A stretch of 64,000 nucleotides of DNA from Ananas comosus (taxonomy: Eukaryota; Streptophyta; Magnoliopsida; Poales; Bromeliaceae): contig NC_033629.1 of assembly GCF_001540865.1 (NCBI RefSeq), forward strand, positions 10,852,733-10,916,732. The letters are read 5' to 3'. Positions 1 to 14,600 of this stretch are shown here, piece by piece. How positions within the stretch are numbered: the first letter of the stretch is position 1; each line of letters starts with the position of its first letter. The translations under genes were made by a program, and so were the position numbers. The notes below the pieces were generated by a model that saw only the letters and a list, made by a program, of their open reading frames with translations, was not told the origin of the DNA and did no database searches.

Positions 1-994
1 ACTATTTTGCAAGAGATATTTGTAAGAGCCCTCTAATTTTTTATGTAGCAGTTCTGCAAAGCTGGTGATGTCCTAGTTTTTACTGGAAGTTTCTCTTCCA
101 GGGTCTCATCACTGCCTGTATTTCATTGTTCTCGGATATGATTCCTTGCAAAAATCTCACAAGATGGGCCATCTGTGAACTATAGCTTTATTTGTTCTTG
201 TTTTTTCTCAATATTTTTCGTGGCGGTTGTCAAGTATTTAAAAGCACGGAGATTTTTGCAAAGCAACATTCTGGTCAACTTGAAGTTAATTATGCCTCTT
301 TTCTTCTAAATATGTTACAAGTAGCATTGCTCAATGTCTTTTTAAAAATGGAGTTGAAATATTGCACTGTTGATCTCGGTTCTTTCCGTAAATGACTCAT
401 CTTATAGATAGAATGACTGAATTTAGCAGGAATTCTATGCTTGATGAGTCATGCCTCATTGTTCGTACAAAATGTTATGAACAAAAATTGAAATATGATC
501 AAAGTTGTCTTTGAGTTCCACAACATGCCTTTTTTCCTCAAACAATATGTTTATAAATTTCTATGCTTGTTAGAAAGAAGCCGTATAATGATAATTATTA
601 CTTCTATAACCTCATTGCTTTGTGAAATGTGATTAAAATCCTTAGCAAATTCATGTACCCTTGTCAGTTGTGGCTTTTCCGCTTCTACTATATGTCAGCA
701 ACTCTCTGTCTTGCTACAAAGATTGTGGCCTTTCTTCATAATGGCATGAAGCCATATTATTCATGTGATTTTATCTCACAAATGCATGACAAAACATTGT
801 TATATTTTTGTTGGGCAAATTATCAAATGATGTCAGCGCTCCCGTGTGAAGGTTTCGCAAATTCCTTTTCAAAGCTCCCTTCTGATTAGCCAAATTTGAA
901 ATGTAGCATTAACCGCATTTTGGGGTACACTATGAGGTAAAATTTTGGTAGCCCATATTACTTTTACATTTTGCTCATTTCATTGCTGGTGCAG

Positions 995-1124
995 TGTCAG
1001 GTCAATCGAAATTGAGGAGGTAATTCCCAAAGGTGGCGTGTACGTGCAGTCTGATGGGGAGCATTTGGGGTTTCTTCCAACAGAATGTTCCGTTCTACCT
1101 GCCGCAATTAACATTTTCAGCTGA
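995..1124 (+). CDS. C-terminal exon of a sphingoid-base / diacylglycerol-type lipid kinase (partial)
   Basis: The last 43 codons of a gene that begins before the window. A GCAG acceptor precedes 995 and one split codon is completed there; the frame then reads [29 protein letters not shown] and ends NIFS with TGA at 1122-1124. The DGE...P pattern is the C-terminal beta-sandwich signature of the DAGK/YegS lipid-kinase family. The exact wording resembles plant sphingoid long-chain base kinase 2, which phosphorylates long-chain bases using ATP. That subfamily assignment is from memory. No upstream coding exon could be placed in 1-994, which reads as intron. The 3' UTR probably runs to about 1480. 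The gene is convergent with the primase-polymerase gene downstream. A different YegS-like lipid kinase remains possible. Confidence 0.6.
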
Positions 1125-2609
1125 CACTGGGCTCTTCTGTCTTCCAGTTGGATCAAGTAGGCTTTCTCGCTGGCTTTTCGTGGAATAGCTCATACTGTTG
1201 TACTGATTTTGTCTGCCTGAAAGAGATTACTCGAACTAAGATTTTTGATAATCTTCATATCATTTAGGCACTTGGAAATGTAACCTTTTCTATTCAGTTG
1301 CAATTACCATGGCCATGGGATGGTTCTTGTGATACCTGTGGTTTTCATATATGCGAAGATAGGGTTAATTGTCTGTCCCTAGAACAGAGTTCTTGGTATT
1401 GAAATGAGTGGGGCTTTTGAACCCATTAGCAAGACTTTTGTATTTTTAGTTATAATGTATATTTATCATACTAAATTTGTGTTGTGATGAGCCACTATGT
1501 TTTTTGTAGGCTATGCACTCTTTTGGTTGTCATGCAATAATACATTGGTGAAATTGATGGAGCACAAGACGTGGTATTTGGTTGTACTTCCATTTGTGGC
1601 ATTAGTGCAATGCTACTATGCTAGTAACCAAGGAGCTGATTTGCTTTCTTTGAGCTCTTTTTCACTTGCTTACTCAAAAGCTCCCATATGAGACCTTTTT
1701 TATATAAGTAATCTTTAAAAATTTTCAAAATTTGTGTTTGGACAAATAATCCTATGGTCGCTGCGTTGAGACATAAGATAGTTTTGCCATTTTATGATAA
1801 AAAATCAACCAAACACAATAAACCATTCTCCGTCTTTTAAAAACGGTGATCATTCACTATATTTCTGTTTCGTTGGATTGTGAGGATTGTTTGTGAGTTA
1901 TTTGTAGAGTTACTAAAATTTTTGTATGATAATTATTAAAATTGTTAGTAAAAAGACTTTAGAAAATAAAATAAATTATTTTTACCACATAATACACGAA
2001 AGAAACAGTAAATCGTTCATTATTTTTCTTTTCAAAAACAAGATAAAATAGACCCACACAGGGCATTGATGTGGCAACAAAAGAGTTATTTAAGCAAAGG
2101 CGACAAAGAGAATAATACCTGACAGAATCAAACATCAAGATACTACGTTCTTTTCCAAATATATATTCCCTTGGAACAATTCTCTCAGTTACTTTTCCTT
2201 TACAACAAACCAAGCATTTATTATAGTGTGATACAGTTCTAGGTTTCTCCGATGCTGCAACCGAGTAGGGATTACAATTACATGTTTACATACACTCCAA
2301 TCCTTCCTAGTCCCACTATATCCGCAAACTGTGTAGAACAGGCAGACCGAGCGATTCGAGGGACTGTAAATAGCTCAAAGATCTTTTAACGGTCCGTATT
2401 GTTCTGTGTTTCCTTCAAACACCAATGTAGCTGATGAGATCACGGAACCTCAAAGATAATCTCAACTGGCCTCAAAAAGAGTTCATATGCTATTACCAAC
2501 TACATAAGCCAGTTCCTTTTGGTAATAACAAGGTTAAAACTGCAGTGAAGTAGACATACTAATCCCATTTTATGGTTAAATACATTTGTATGCTCACCGT
2601 TTTGGTCAA
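1125..2609. other. Convergent intergenic spacer with 3' UTRs
   Basis: Lies between two stop codons facing each other. AT-rich, many stops in all frames, no repeat borders recognised. Presumably holds the 3' UTRs of both genes. Confidence 0.5.
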
Positions 2610-5600
2610 TCAAACTTGTCCTTCAACTTGTGATGCAAACTTTTCTGCATCTGCCCACCATTCACAATCTTCTTCATCATTATTTTCAACCTGTAGCACA
2701 GTTTGTGCAGAGAAATTTTTTAAAAAAAAGAAAGATATTATAAGTCTCCTCATTCTACTGAACATTCACCAGTAAAGTTTGCTAAATGCCAAAAATATTA
2801 AGAAAGCTAAATGCAACAGGAAAGAACTACAGAAAGGCCCAAATTTCGCTTGCATGAGTTGTCTTCAAGACTAGGCAGGAGAAGATTTACAGATAAATAA
2901 GCAACATTAGTTTGACTCTTTCACTTGTGCTTTAGTAATGTAAACAATTTGATATGCTAAAAGCTTATGATTGTATCTTTTTAATTTTTTTTAAAAAAAA
3001 TTAAAGGAAATTTTAGAAGATTATTCCCTAGGGCGGCGTTTGGTTCGGGAACAGAGGGGGAGGATAAGTCCTTATTCTCTTCTTTGTTCCCAAACATAAA
3101 TTTCGTACTTGAGAACAATAGTTCTCGGATCTCTGGAATAAGCTAGTATAACCTACTATAAGCCTAAAACTGGTGTTCCACCCTTTACCCGGAACAAGAT
3201 TTGTTCCTAAGCCGGAACAAGGTTAATTAAAGTATAAATTTAATTTTAATTACGGTATTAAATCATTAATTAATCTAATTAATATATTTAAATCATTATT
3301 CATTGCTTAAATAATAAAGTAATTAATTAATTTATTATTTATTACTTATAATTAATTATTAATAATTTAATGTGTTTATCCATAAACTAATATTTATATT
3401 GATCAACCATTAATATTTTTATTAATCTAATTAATTTTTTTACTAGTCATCGAACTAAAATAATTCACTAACTAATTAAAAAGTTAAATTATTTTTTATA
3501 TTTAATTAATTAATTAATGTATTTTTATTATCTTATACAATATTCATAGCTAATAAATTTATTAATTTATTAAATTATTTTTAATTAATATTTTGGTGTT
3601 AATTAATGAGATAATATATTTTTAATTTAAAATTATAACTCTTAATTCTCTTGTTTCAATCTAACCATCCAAACGCTATTTATCTTATTCACAGAAATAA
3701 CTCAATTTTCTTCCAAACGCAAAATTGGTCTAATTTCTGCCCATATTTGAACTTGTATCTATCTCTGGAATAAGCAGTTTTTACTTAACCCGAACCATAA
3801 GCAGCACTAGGTAAACAAGTATAAAGAAAGAATAAAGACCTTAACTGAAATTGCCTAAAAGTATTCATTTCAATAGCAAATTTTTTTTTTGCCCCTCGAA
3901 TTGCTTGGCTGGGAATTTGGTGGGCAAATTCAAGAGATTTACCAAAAAGTTGACAATGAACCCTAGAAGTGCATCAACCTCTTCAATTGAAGTTTTCTCA
4001 ACTTAGCTTTGGGTTCCATACAATTGTAGATAAGCCTCTTAAAACTCTGATTTGAACAGATTGATGGAAAATAATAAATGTAACTTCAAAGAGACAAGAA
4101 CCATTTCAAATAAAAAACGGAGTTAAACAATTGAAGGAGATGAAAAATAACCATAAGATTACACTCACCAAATTGCACATCCGGGATGTATCTTCCACCT
4201 CCATACAGTCGGCAAATTTGACAGCTTCTTCCCACCAGCTGTAGTCTTTCGTGCAGCTCTCAATAACTAATTGGTTGTGATCACCATCAAGTTGAACAGC
4301 AAAATTGATGTCCACAACCTCACTATAATTTTCTGTCTGAGTTGAATTAAAAATTGCCATAGAATCGGGAATCACATCATATGGTAAGGGGCGCAACGGA
4401 GATCGGTAACCTGTTTTTATAAACCATTTTTTTCAGTTATCTTGTAAATTATTATATATGAAGGATTTCAATGTAAAGAATAACTAATTCAAAGGTGGTA
4501 ATTCTTGCACGAACCTCGACAATCTGGGTCGTAACATTTTTGGTAATAACCGGCTCTTTGGAAGTCGACAATGTACATTACTGAACCAGCATGAGTTTGG
4601 TAGCTGTTAGTCCACATTTGTCATAGAACATGACCAATAAAGGAGCTTATTATGTATATATGCCTGCAAAATCATCTATCTTCTATCTATAAACATGAAT
4701 CCTTAAAATTTGAATTGTTCTAATATAGAACTTGCAAGTGTAGTTTCTTAGGCTAATATCCTGATCTTATGTTGGGGACTCATCCAATTCCTTGAGACGG
4801 CTACTTTTGTATTAGAAAAGGTTTCTTCAGAAACATTTTGGCAGTACAAGGGTGTAATGTAGGAAATTAAGTCCTTATTGAGCACAGAAGAGAATTCTGA
4901 TTTTGCAGGGATAGATTTGTAACTAGATAAATTATAGGGATATTAACAATCGCATAATAAATAGGTTGACTGCTGATAGACAAATAAAATAACTGCAGTG
5001 GTTGGTAAGCTTACTATGATTGCTTTTGTGTTCTCTTCCAATCCGCTCGCAATATCTACCACTAGACATGCTGTAAACCATCAAGCCATATTCTGAAAAC
5101 CAGTACCAGCAACGAATTTTTCCTGTAATTTCATAAAAGAATGCCAATAATTAAAAAAAAAAAGGAAAAACAAGAATGGTCAGCAATGTACCCTCAAAGA
5201 AAATTGCTTCTCCGCGGTTTTCAAAGATTAATTTATTAATTAAGGTATGATAACAAATTGACGGAGGTTTGTAGGGGGAGTGATAACTCCAACATAGGTT
5301 TCTTTCAATGTAGCTGGAAGTATGATCACGTAGCATGCCATGACAGTTTACATCATATGAAGTCATAATATATGCGTGAAAGAAAAAGAGAACACAAGAG
5401 GAAAGGCATTGAAACTACAGGTGCTTTTACACATATTTACTAATGTACTTCTTGAAAGTGCAAACTCTTTCAAAAGTAACTTTAAGATGAAAAATCATCC
5501 AATTTACTGGAGGAAATTGGCTGTATATGAGACATGGTTTCTTAGAAAGTGGCTTTTTTTTTTTTTTTGAGCACAAGGGTATATGTGGAGGAAATCAAGT

Positions 5601-8600
5601 TATTTGTACGGCTACTGAAATTCAGATTTTGCAGGGCTAAAGTGTAGATATCTTAAGAAGTAATATGCATATTAATAAGCAGATCATTTCCAAACAAGAA
5701 ATCCTGAAACACAAGTATTTGAGGAAGAAATTGAAAACATAAATTATTTTGGGAAGTATAAACCTGAAACATTTCCGACAGAGCCTATACACTCCACAAA
5801 TGCATCCAAAGCTGGAAATGGAGATTTCCCTGAGAAGTACGTGTGACTGCAAAGATCACTTCTATGAGCATCAAATGAAACATATGATCTTTCCTCTTTC
5901 ACCTGATTTAAAAGATATGCATAAGGAAATATCAAAGTCAATTTACCAAGGCTCGCAACTTGTACATTAGAAGTGCTGACTTCATACAAATACATCCTCG
6001 AAGAAAATGCAATATAATGCCTTTTGGCCTAGCTTAGGCACAACTTCTATACTCAAACAAGCAGAAGCTTCAAACTCGACAAACCAGGAATTTGGCTAAA
6101 AAATGGTTTGCGGCGTTTGCTATGCAAGATGCTAAAACAAGCTTTGGGGTCCCAAAAGTAAGAGCTCTTTGAAGCTTTTATTTCTGTTACACAAACACTA
6201 GAGGAGATTTTAATGAAAAAGCCATTAGTGCTTATTCATGCAGCAGTGCTCAAACGTCACTTTTGCAGAAGTTTCAACCAAGCCATACAAGCTAATAGAC
6301 ACATCAGCATGTGCACTCTTTAGATGTCTAACATATTTCTATGTTGTCAAGTTATTCTCATAAACTCTACAGCAGGACATAGTCAACCTTTCATTGTATT
6401 TATACTGAGTCAGTATAATCAAAGATTTAAGTGCCGTAACACAAGGTCATGCCGGAAACTTGCCACCACGGTACGACACGGTGCGTACCAAGCCGTGCCG
6501 GTCAAAAAAATTCTTGTGTGCCGACACATAATAGTATGAAATATTTATTTTCTTTAGCAACAAAATATTCTAACTATTTATTATGTCTTTTTATCACATC
6601 TTTTGAACTTTATTGAGAAAATTACTTACTAATTTAAATAATAAAGAGTTTTGAGCTGTGCCATCGGCACGGGGTCTGTATCATGATGGTATCTTGTTGG
6701 CACAGTACGGCACGGCGGATACGGCCCATGCCGACGAGCACTTAAAACCTTGAGTGTAATACTATCTATACAGATAATAATACTCACCTCAGAATCAAAA
6801 CACAAAGTTTTCTTGCAATCCAAATCCAGTTTGCATATCAGAAGTTTATCGCAATCATCATCTACTTTGCAGATAAGTGAATCCATGAAGACTTGCTTTT
6901 CATTCTGCAACCATTTCCAGAAAATACTTAGAGGTTATTTATGCAAGACTATCGTAAACACACAAAATCTCTTTCAGTTGAAGATTTTCATAGCATAACA
7001 CCGGTGCAGCATTCAGAGAAGTGAATACTTAGAAACTAGGAATAAAATTAGCAGCTTTTTTTTCCATATTGGTCCCTAAAATCATTTGATATTGCATATT
7101 AATCCATCAAATCTCATAATTTGCACATTAGTTCCCTTAAAATTTCTTATGCAGTTCTGACAATTTAGCTGAATCAAGGATATTTTGAGAGGTTAAAAGT
7201 CAATCTATGGTTGTCCTACCTTCCAAGATTTCTATTTTCTCTACCACATCTCCTCTCTGGTTATCTCATTCCCCTATTTTTCTCTGTAAAATAATTTATT
7301 TAACCTCAATGAGATCATTCTCTTCATCCAAAGATCCATGAAAAACTTGGAATATGCTAGTTTAAAGAAATTACATTTCATCCATATTTTCATATTCGAA
7401 AGAGCCATTTACACAGTTGTCCCGTGACCAAACATAATTGAGATTGCTTCTTCCTCTCAAATCTTAGTTTAGTTTTGACCTCTACAATGTTCTAGGTAGT
7501 TGTTCTTGGGAACTGAAGAAATATGGAGATTCGTGAGTTCCTTTGAAAGATGCTTCAATTACATTCTTTATAAATCAGAAAGTGTCTTAGGATTGAAAAT
7601 GCCCTAATATTAGCTTGGTCTTAGAAAGCTAACTCTGTTAGAGCATATTCTCGGGCTATGAAGTTTAAAGGTAGGGACTATATGCACAACTAAGAATGTT
7701 TTGAAGCACTATTATAGGAATAACAAGGTTGGAAGGACTAATACATAATCTTGAAAGGAAATCATCATGCTCAGGGTTTCTTACTCATTCATTCAGCCTA
7801 CTATTTTTCATGCCAAACATACTTCAAAGTTCTAGAATAGGACTCACATTGTCACCAAATAAGCTTCTCTTCGAAAGCTGGAAAATTGTAAAAAAAAAAA
7901 AAAAAAAAACTATTGCTATTTCTAGAAACAAAAAGGGAAGAATAAGAACAAAGCAATGTCCAATCAGCTAGAAAATACAGTCTAGAAAGTACAAGAGTAA
8001 CTACCGCTACAGTCATTGTTGCTATAATAAGTAAACGTAAAACAATAGTAGCCTGCAATCGCTGTTAGACATAATTACAAATACATTTACAGTTATAAGA
8101 GTAACTACAGCCATAATATCAGCTTTTACTGATACCAATATTTAAACTTTAAAATTTAGAAGTTCATTATTTCTCTACGTACTTCTCATGGAAAATATGT
8201 TCTTCCCCTCTTTGCAAAGAAAAAACCTCATATCTGAAAAAAAAATGATAAAGTCAATGTTTCAAATAGCGGCGCTATGCCGTCTATGGCGGTCGATATG
8301 GGAGAATTACTGTACTACCGCTACGCCATAACGTTGAAAGCAAAACTTAGTGGTGTGGGTTTGCTGCGGCCATTGAAGCACCATTGGGCCCCCTAAAGCG
8401 GGTGCTATGGACCTAAAAGCTTGAAAATTGCAAACGGATGAATATGACATATCGGGGGTTTTGAAGGTAAATAAATGATCAAAAAACTATAAATGGAATA
8501 AAGGTTTTCTAGTTTTTTGACCTTTTGGTTTGCTATATTATAATATTTGAACTTGATTCTCAAGGTAATGACATAAAATATTGTACCAATTTTGAGCTCA

Positions 8601-11600
8601 ATTTCGAGCTCTGTGTTCCATTTTTACCAATTTAGTCACTTAAGTTTGAACCCAAATTTATTTCTTGTCTATAGAGTGTCAATTTAACGAAAGTCAAATA
8701 AAGGGGTAACTATGGAGCCTTTTTCAGATGTTAGGGCAAGAACACGACTAAATTGTTATTTAGAACGGATTTCAAGGACTAGAATTGTAATGAACTATAA
8801 CATTTCAAAGCACCAAGAATTTTGGGAATGGTGTGAACGAAAAGTATACCATATTTTTGCATTTGAAACGTTCAGTGGGCAGAAGGAAAGAGCTTTTTCC
8901 AGCCTTTGAAGAAAACACCAGACGAAAACAGCGATTTCGAGAATAGACAGCATTGTCCAGAAAAAGATGATCAGCTTTATCAGCACTGCTGCCATCTTTT
9001 CTAATATACAATTCATCAAATTTTGGAGCAGTTCCACGGGCACAAGCAATTTGTGAACATACCTAATTGAAGCATGCAGTTCCGTATCAGGTTACTTTGT
9101 GAAAAATAGACATCTTTAATAAAAAATAAAGCTAAAAATATATAAACCATCACATGTCCCCAAACAATGTATCAATGGGAAACAGGCATTTGAACATCAT
9201 TTGTTTTGGATTTGAACCCCTCATTTCAATGTGTTGTTTGGTTTCAGAATGTTTCATCGGTATCTGTCAAAGTTTAACAGTTTCTGTCAGGAAGACGACA
9301 GAGTACACCATCAAGTAATAAAATACTCCATTAAATTTCATAATATTATGTCAAAAACAAAAGTTATAAAATCAATGATGCGTTAGGTGAAGAGTTCAAT
9401 TTAAAAATAAAAGATGAGGGACCTGTTTACAGATGACCTATAATTGGGAAAGTGTCCATAATATTTTGTAAAAATAAGAGAAAAATGATCACGAGTTATA
9501 AACCATGAACCTAAGAAGTATTCTTAAAGCACTATCTATGGAGTTGGACAAAAATTATGCCAATAACAAAACAAACAATAAAAATGCCTTTTCTCTCAGT
9601 AACTTCACCAACTATACAAATTCTCTTTGTTCAGAACTAAACCAAGGTCCACATTCATCACCAAATTGGATGTCCTCGTCAATAAAGGGCCTTTAGCTGA
9701 CAAATGAATTATAGCGGCCATATTTATAACAAAGCAGATGTCTACAGTTAGCTGCAAACAAAAGAAAAGAACTTACTGATGCTTTTGATAAATGAATACC
9801 TCAGAAACAAATGCACCCACATGTGAGTTGTCCTTAAATGCAGTTTTGGGTATGCGGACGATCAAATGGCGAGAGAATTTTTCTACCAAAATCAAGTCAG
9901 AAAGAACGAAACAGTTTAGGCCCAACGGTGGTAGTTATGCTAGATAAATGAATTAGAATGAAGAGCAAACAATACAATTGTTATCTATTCTTTGCATCTA
10001 GAACATTGGAAGTGATGTAAACAGAGTACATCTTAGTAGCACAGATAATCTAATAACTTGTCAAAGTATGAACAAGCATAAAAACATATGAATTACAAAG
10101 CAAACGATGGCACTATGACCTTCGCAAATTGCAAGAAAAGGAACAAACATGATGGATCCTGTGTGCTTCTTTTACCATCTAGATAGTAAAACCTCTTATA
10201 GGATTTGTCCGAATTCTCGTTTGCATGTCTCTAATCTAAAAAGGTTCATATGAAGAAAATACTTTTACCAATTTTTTGGTTGCTTGCCTATTACTGGAAA
10301 AAGAAAGGCACATCTTTCTCTCATTAACAAAGTATACATGCACAATTCCCAATCAGTAAGGTCTTCAACGAGGAGGGTGGAGCAGCTGTACTCTATGAAA
10401 GCTGATGAAATCCATAAATCATTGATAAATGAGGTGGCATTCTTCTATGGCACATCACATTTCATTTCAAGTATTAACCATTTTGAATATAGCTAAAAAT
10501 TTCTTGAGTGTACCACTGGCTGAAACTAGAGAATGCATTGACTCCAAAATTCTTTTACCTATCCTTATTGCCCGAGGTATGCATTCGTGCATGTATGTAT
10601 TTATATGCATACGCACAATTAGATATCGTGGATGCACATATTTATTCATGCACACATTTTATGCACAATAGGATATAACTGTTAGAGAGCTTACAAGTGA
10701 AAGGATAGCCAAGGTCCAACTTCCGTGTGAAAAAGATAGAGAAGACTAAATCAGGAAGAACATAGTTTGACGTGTTTTCCACCTACACATGCTGTAGGCC
10801 ATAGTCCTTAAAGAGATTTCTTCATTCAGTTCATCCAATCCAGTGTAATAGGCAGGCTAATATTCGGACAGTATCAAATCAAAAGAACGTTCAAGTCAGT
10901 ACAGGTCGGATACTTTGGGTTTAACCAAATTACCACCAAAGAAAATATCTGCACTTTAGCTCATCTCAAACAGCCCTCTCCATTAAAAATGGGGGTAAAT
11001 TGCACTATTAGGCCCCGAACTTTTAGTCAATTTTCTCTTTAGACCTTAAATTTTTAAGTTTGGGCATTTGGCACTCCAGTTTTCAAAGTGCTATACATTA
11101 GTTCTTACAGTGTATGAAAAATAATTGCTTGCACTTGGTGCATCCTATCCGTCCACCACAAATTCATCATCCCTCTGTCCCTGTAATAACTCCAACTTCT
11201 AAGAAGAGAAAAAGTTGTAAGTCAATACATGGTAGGAATTAAAATATGAGATGGAACCGAGGGTAATGGATACGTGGTATTTAGATGTACGATGCACTGA
11301 GGCAAGCAATAATTTTCTCTTCTAGTAGTAGCTGATGGAAAGGACTAAAGTGAGACACTTCCAAAAGATCAGTGTCAGTTGTCCAAGTCCAACTAAAAAT
11401 GTCAAGGGTCAAAGTGAAGTTTGAGTAAAAGTTTGGGAACTAAAAAGGGTAATTTACCCTAAAAAGTGCATTAGTTTCAATCCCGTACTTCACCCAAGGT
11501 TTTAAGCGCCCGTCGGCACGGACCGTATCCACCGTGCCGTACTGTGCCAACAAAATACCGGCACGATACAGACCCCGTGCCGATGGCACAGCTCAGAACC

Positions 11601-14600
11601 CTCTATTCTTTAAATTAGTAAGTAATTTTCTCTATAAAGTTTAAAAGATGTGATAAAAAAACATAATAAATAGTTAGAATATTTTATTACTAAAGAAAAT
11701 AAATATTTTATGCTATTATGTGTCGGCACACAAGAATTTTTTGACCGGCAGGCATCGGCACGGCACGGCTCGGCACGGACCGTGCCATACCGTGACGGCA
11801 AGTTTCCGGCACAACTCCGTGCCACGGCACTTAAATCCTTGACTTCACCATGTTCAAAGTTTTACAGGAATGAGTTGGCATACTGCATCAATTCTATATC
11901 TGAGCACATATCAAAGATTCAAAGTTGCAACTTAAATAACAGATCAAATACCATTTAAAAAAGACGTCATTCTTTACTAGAGCTACCAAAATTGGCAATT
12001 TATTAGATAATTCATTCCATTAATGTTATTCTACTTAGATTCTAAAAATAAGAAAAAAAAATTAATGTTATTCTACTCCATTTAATATAACAAATATCAT
12101 CTACCAACTCATTTCCATAAAGTGTGCATCAGAATCTAACAATCATCCCAAATGCATGGGCCTGTCTGAGATATGGTTAAGTGGTGGGTTAAAATTGATA
12201 AAATGTTTAAATCAAGGGGTAACGGTAATTGACACTTGGACTAAAGTGCAGGTCCCTTTCTGGTTATTCAACCTTTTAACTTTTAGTACTAATAAGCTTG
12301 TAAAAATGTCTGCATACAAAAGCATGTTTAAAGAAGCAATTATGGTCTGTAAAGGGTAAAATATGTAACCTTCAACAAAAAAAAAAAAAAAAAATCCCTG
12401 GACAGAATAATTTTAGCAAGAATGAGCTGCATAACAGTATGAACCAATAACAGGTAAGCGTGAAAGAAATAAAACTTAATAGAAATGACAATAAAAGGAA
12501 CAAAATTGTGGGAAATGTGTTAAAGTAACATGTTAAAAAAGCCGTACCCCTGGTAGACGAGTCAAGCTCTATGATCCACTCTTGACTTCCTTGGATAGAG
12601 TATTTGTCAGACAAGGCATTAAAAGTGATAGAAATCAATGTATCTACCATTTCATTTACATTTTTATCATTGTTGACTTTCTTGTCAAATTCTAGATCAA
12701 AATATAAGTGGCAAGGTGAACCCTGAAGAGAAAGACAGTAAAAGCCAGTTGGTTAGATATTATATAACTCAATTGGACCACTGCAGTAAGTGCCAAGAGT
12801 TAATAATATGTGCAAAGAAGGTTTGATTCCCATGCTATGATACTTCTCTAGAATATGGGTACAATAATATTGACCAAACATATATATATAAGATGATTCG
12901 GTCATTGATGAGCCAGCACTAAGTCATTATAGAATTAAACTCAAGGTGAATAAATACCTTACAATATCAAAAAAATACCATGTGCAACAGAACCAATAGG
13001 ATGGCTGTTAATCATCAGCGTAAACACTTAGGATTAGCCTAAATATTTCGTGCAGTCTTCAACCATTTTTGACTGCATCAAAAGGTGTGGCCATATTTAG
13101 TGAATGTCCTGATAGTGAATCACTATGCCTTAGAAAAGAATCGAAAAATTGATACAGAGCAAAGGCAAAGATCCTAGTATGCTATTGCCTCATATTTAAT
13201 TTTACTCTTCTGTAAATATAGAGGCAAAGCATTACGTCTTGAATGACTTCGTAGTGGTGGCGAAATTTGCAATCCATATTTTTGTACCTGAGAAAACACA
13301 TGAAATTGAAAGCACTTAGCTATAGGAACTCAAGAAAATGCTGTCGCATTACAAATGTTCACAGGTTTTTTTTAATAAGTTTGTTTTTAAGATTCCAACC
13401 TTCCCCAGAACTCATCATATGTAGACACAAGAAATCTTCTTTGACCGGTCAAATAATCTTGATAACTAAATACTTTACTTTGTGCATGTGCTTTACTAAA
13501 TCTCATTGCCTCTTCTTGTCTGGGGAAAGTAGCCCAAACCCTCTCCCTGTAAAGGCATGCAAAATTAGGTTTTCAGCAGTGGAAATAAGAACTTATAACT
13601 TCCAATATCAGGGAAATCATTTCCTGTCCCTGGTGCGCCATGCCACCCCCAACACTACCCAGGGAACCGCCCTCCATCCCCTCTCATACTTCAAACCTTA
13701 TCATCCAAAAGAAAATAACTTTTAAATCAAGAAAAGGACCGAACTCAGGCAACGGTGTTTGAAGTATGAGACTACATGGAGGGCAGATCATTCTCATGTG
13801 GTGCACTAGGAGCAGGCCACAATTTCTCCTAATATAGGTTCTAGGTAAACACAAACTTATCCAGTTAGACACCTGATCAACTCATTCTGTTCTCTGAGAT
13901 CAATTCGGATTTCATGCAATAATCGTAATAGGCGAGATGGCCTTTTAACAGGAGCTCCTTGTGGGGATCCATAAAACACAATTGGAGTTATCTGTTTGCC
14001 ACTTCTAAATTTGATTGCAGCTGAAGTCGATGCACCAAGCTGAAAAGAATAGTGAAAGAAATGTTACAAGAAAAGTCATATTTCATAATTTTCCAGCATA
14101 GACAAAACCATCAAGGCATCATGATTAATGAACAAATACAAATAGCACGCGGTGATGGCAGAAATATTGGATATAGCTCCAAAGTTGCTGACGACATTTC
14201 TAAAAGAATAGGTCAAATCTGTAGCTCTTTTTGATAGCCCGAAAATACTTGATATAGGATGACTCTTCCAATTCTCAATCATACTTCTCCGAAAGTTATA
14301 TATCCATTTTATGTGACACAATTTATTTGATGTTGTGGGCGACAAGGAATAGAGGTAGAGGTGAACTACTCATGATCTGCATTAGTTCTTTGACTTAGGT
14401 TTAGGTATAAGTAATCAAACCTCTTGATTCCAATCTACCACAAAACCTGCAACAAATCGGCATTACCTTAATCCACAACCAGATTCCTACACAAAGATCC
14501 ATAACATGCTTCACTTTAAGGAAAAAGATTCTTTGATCTACAAATTGAAACCCTTACCTTCTCTGTCGCTGGAGAATCCATCGCATATGATTTCGACGTG

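Noticed and set aside
13267..13725. 152-codon open frame on + strand
   Set aside because: It overlaps PrimPol exons 4 and 5 on the opposite strand; the minus reading matches the primase family exactly, so this is a shadow.
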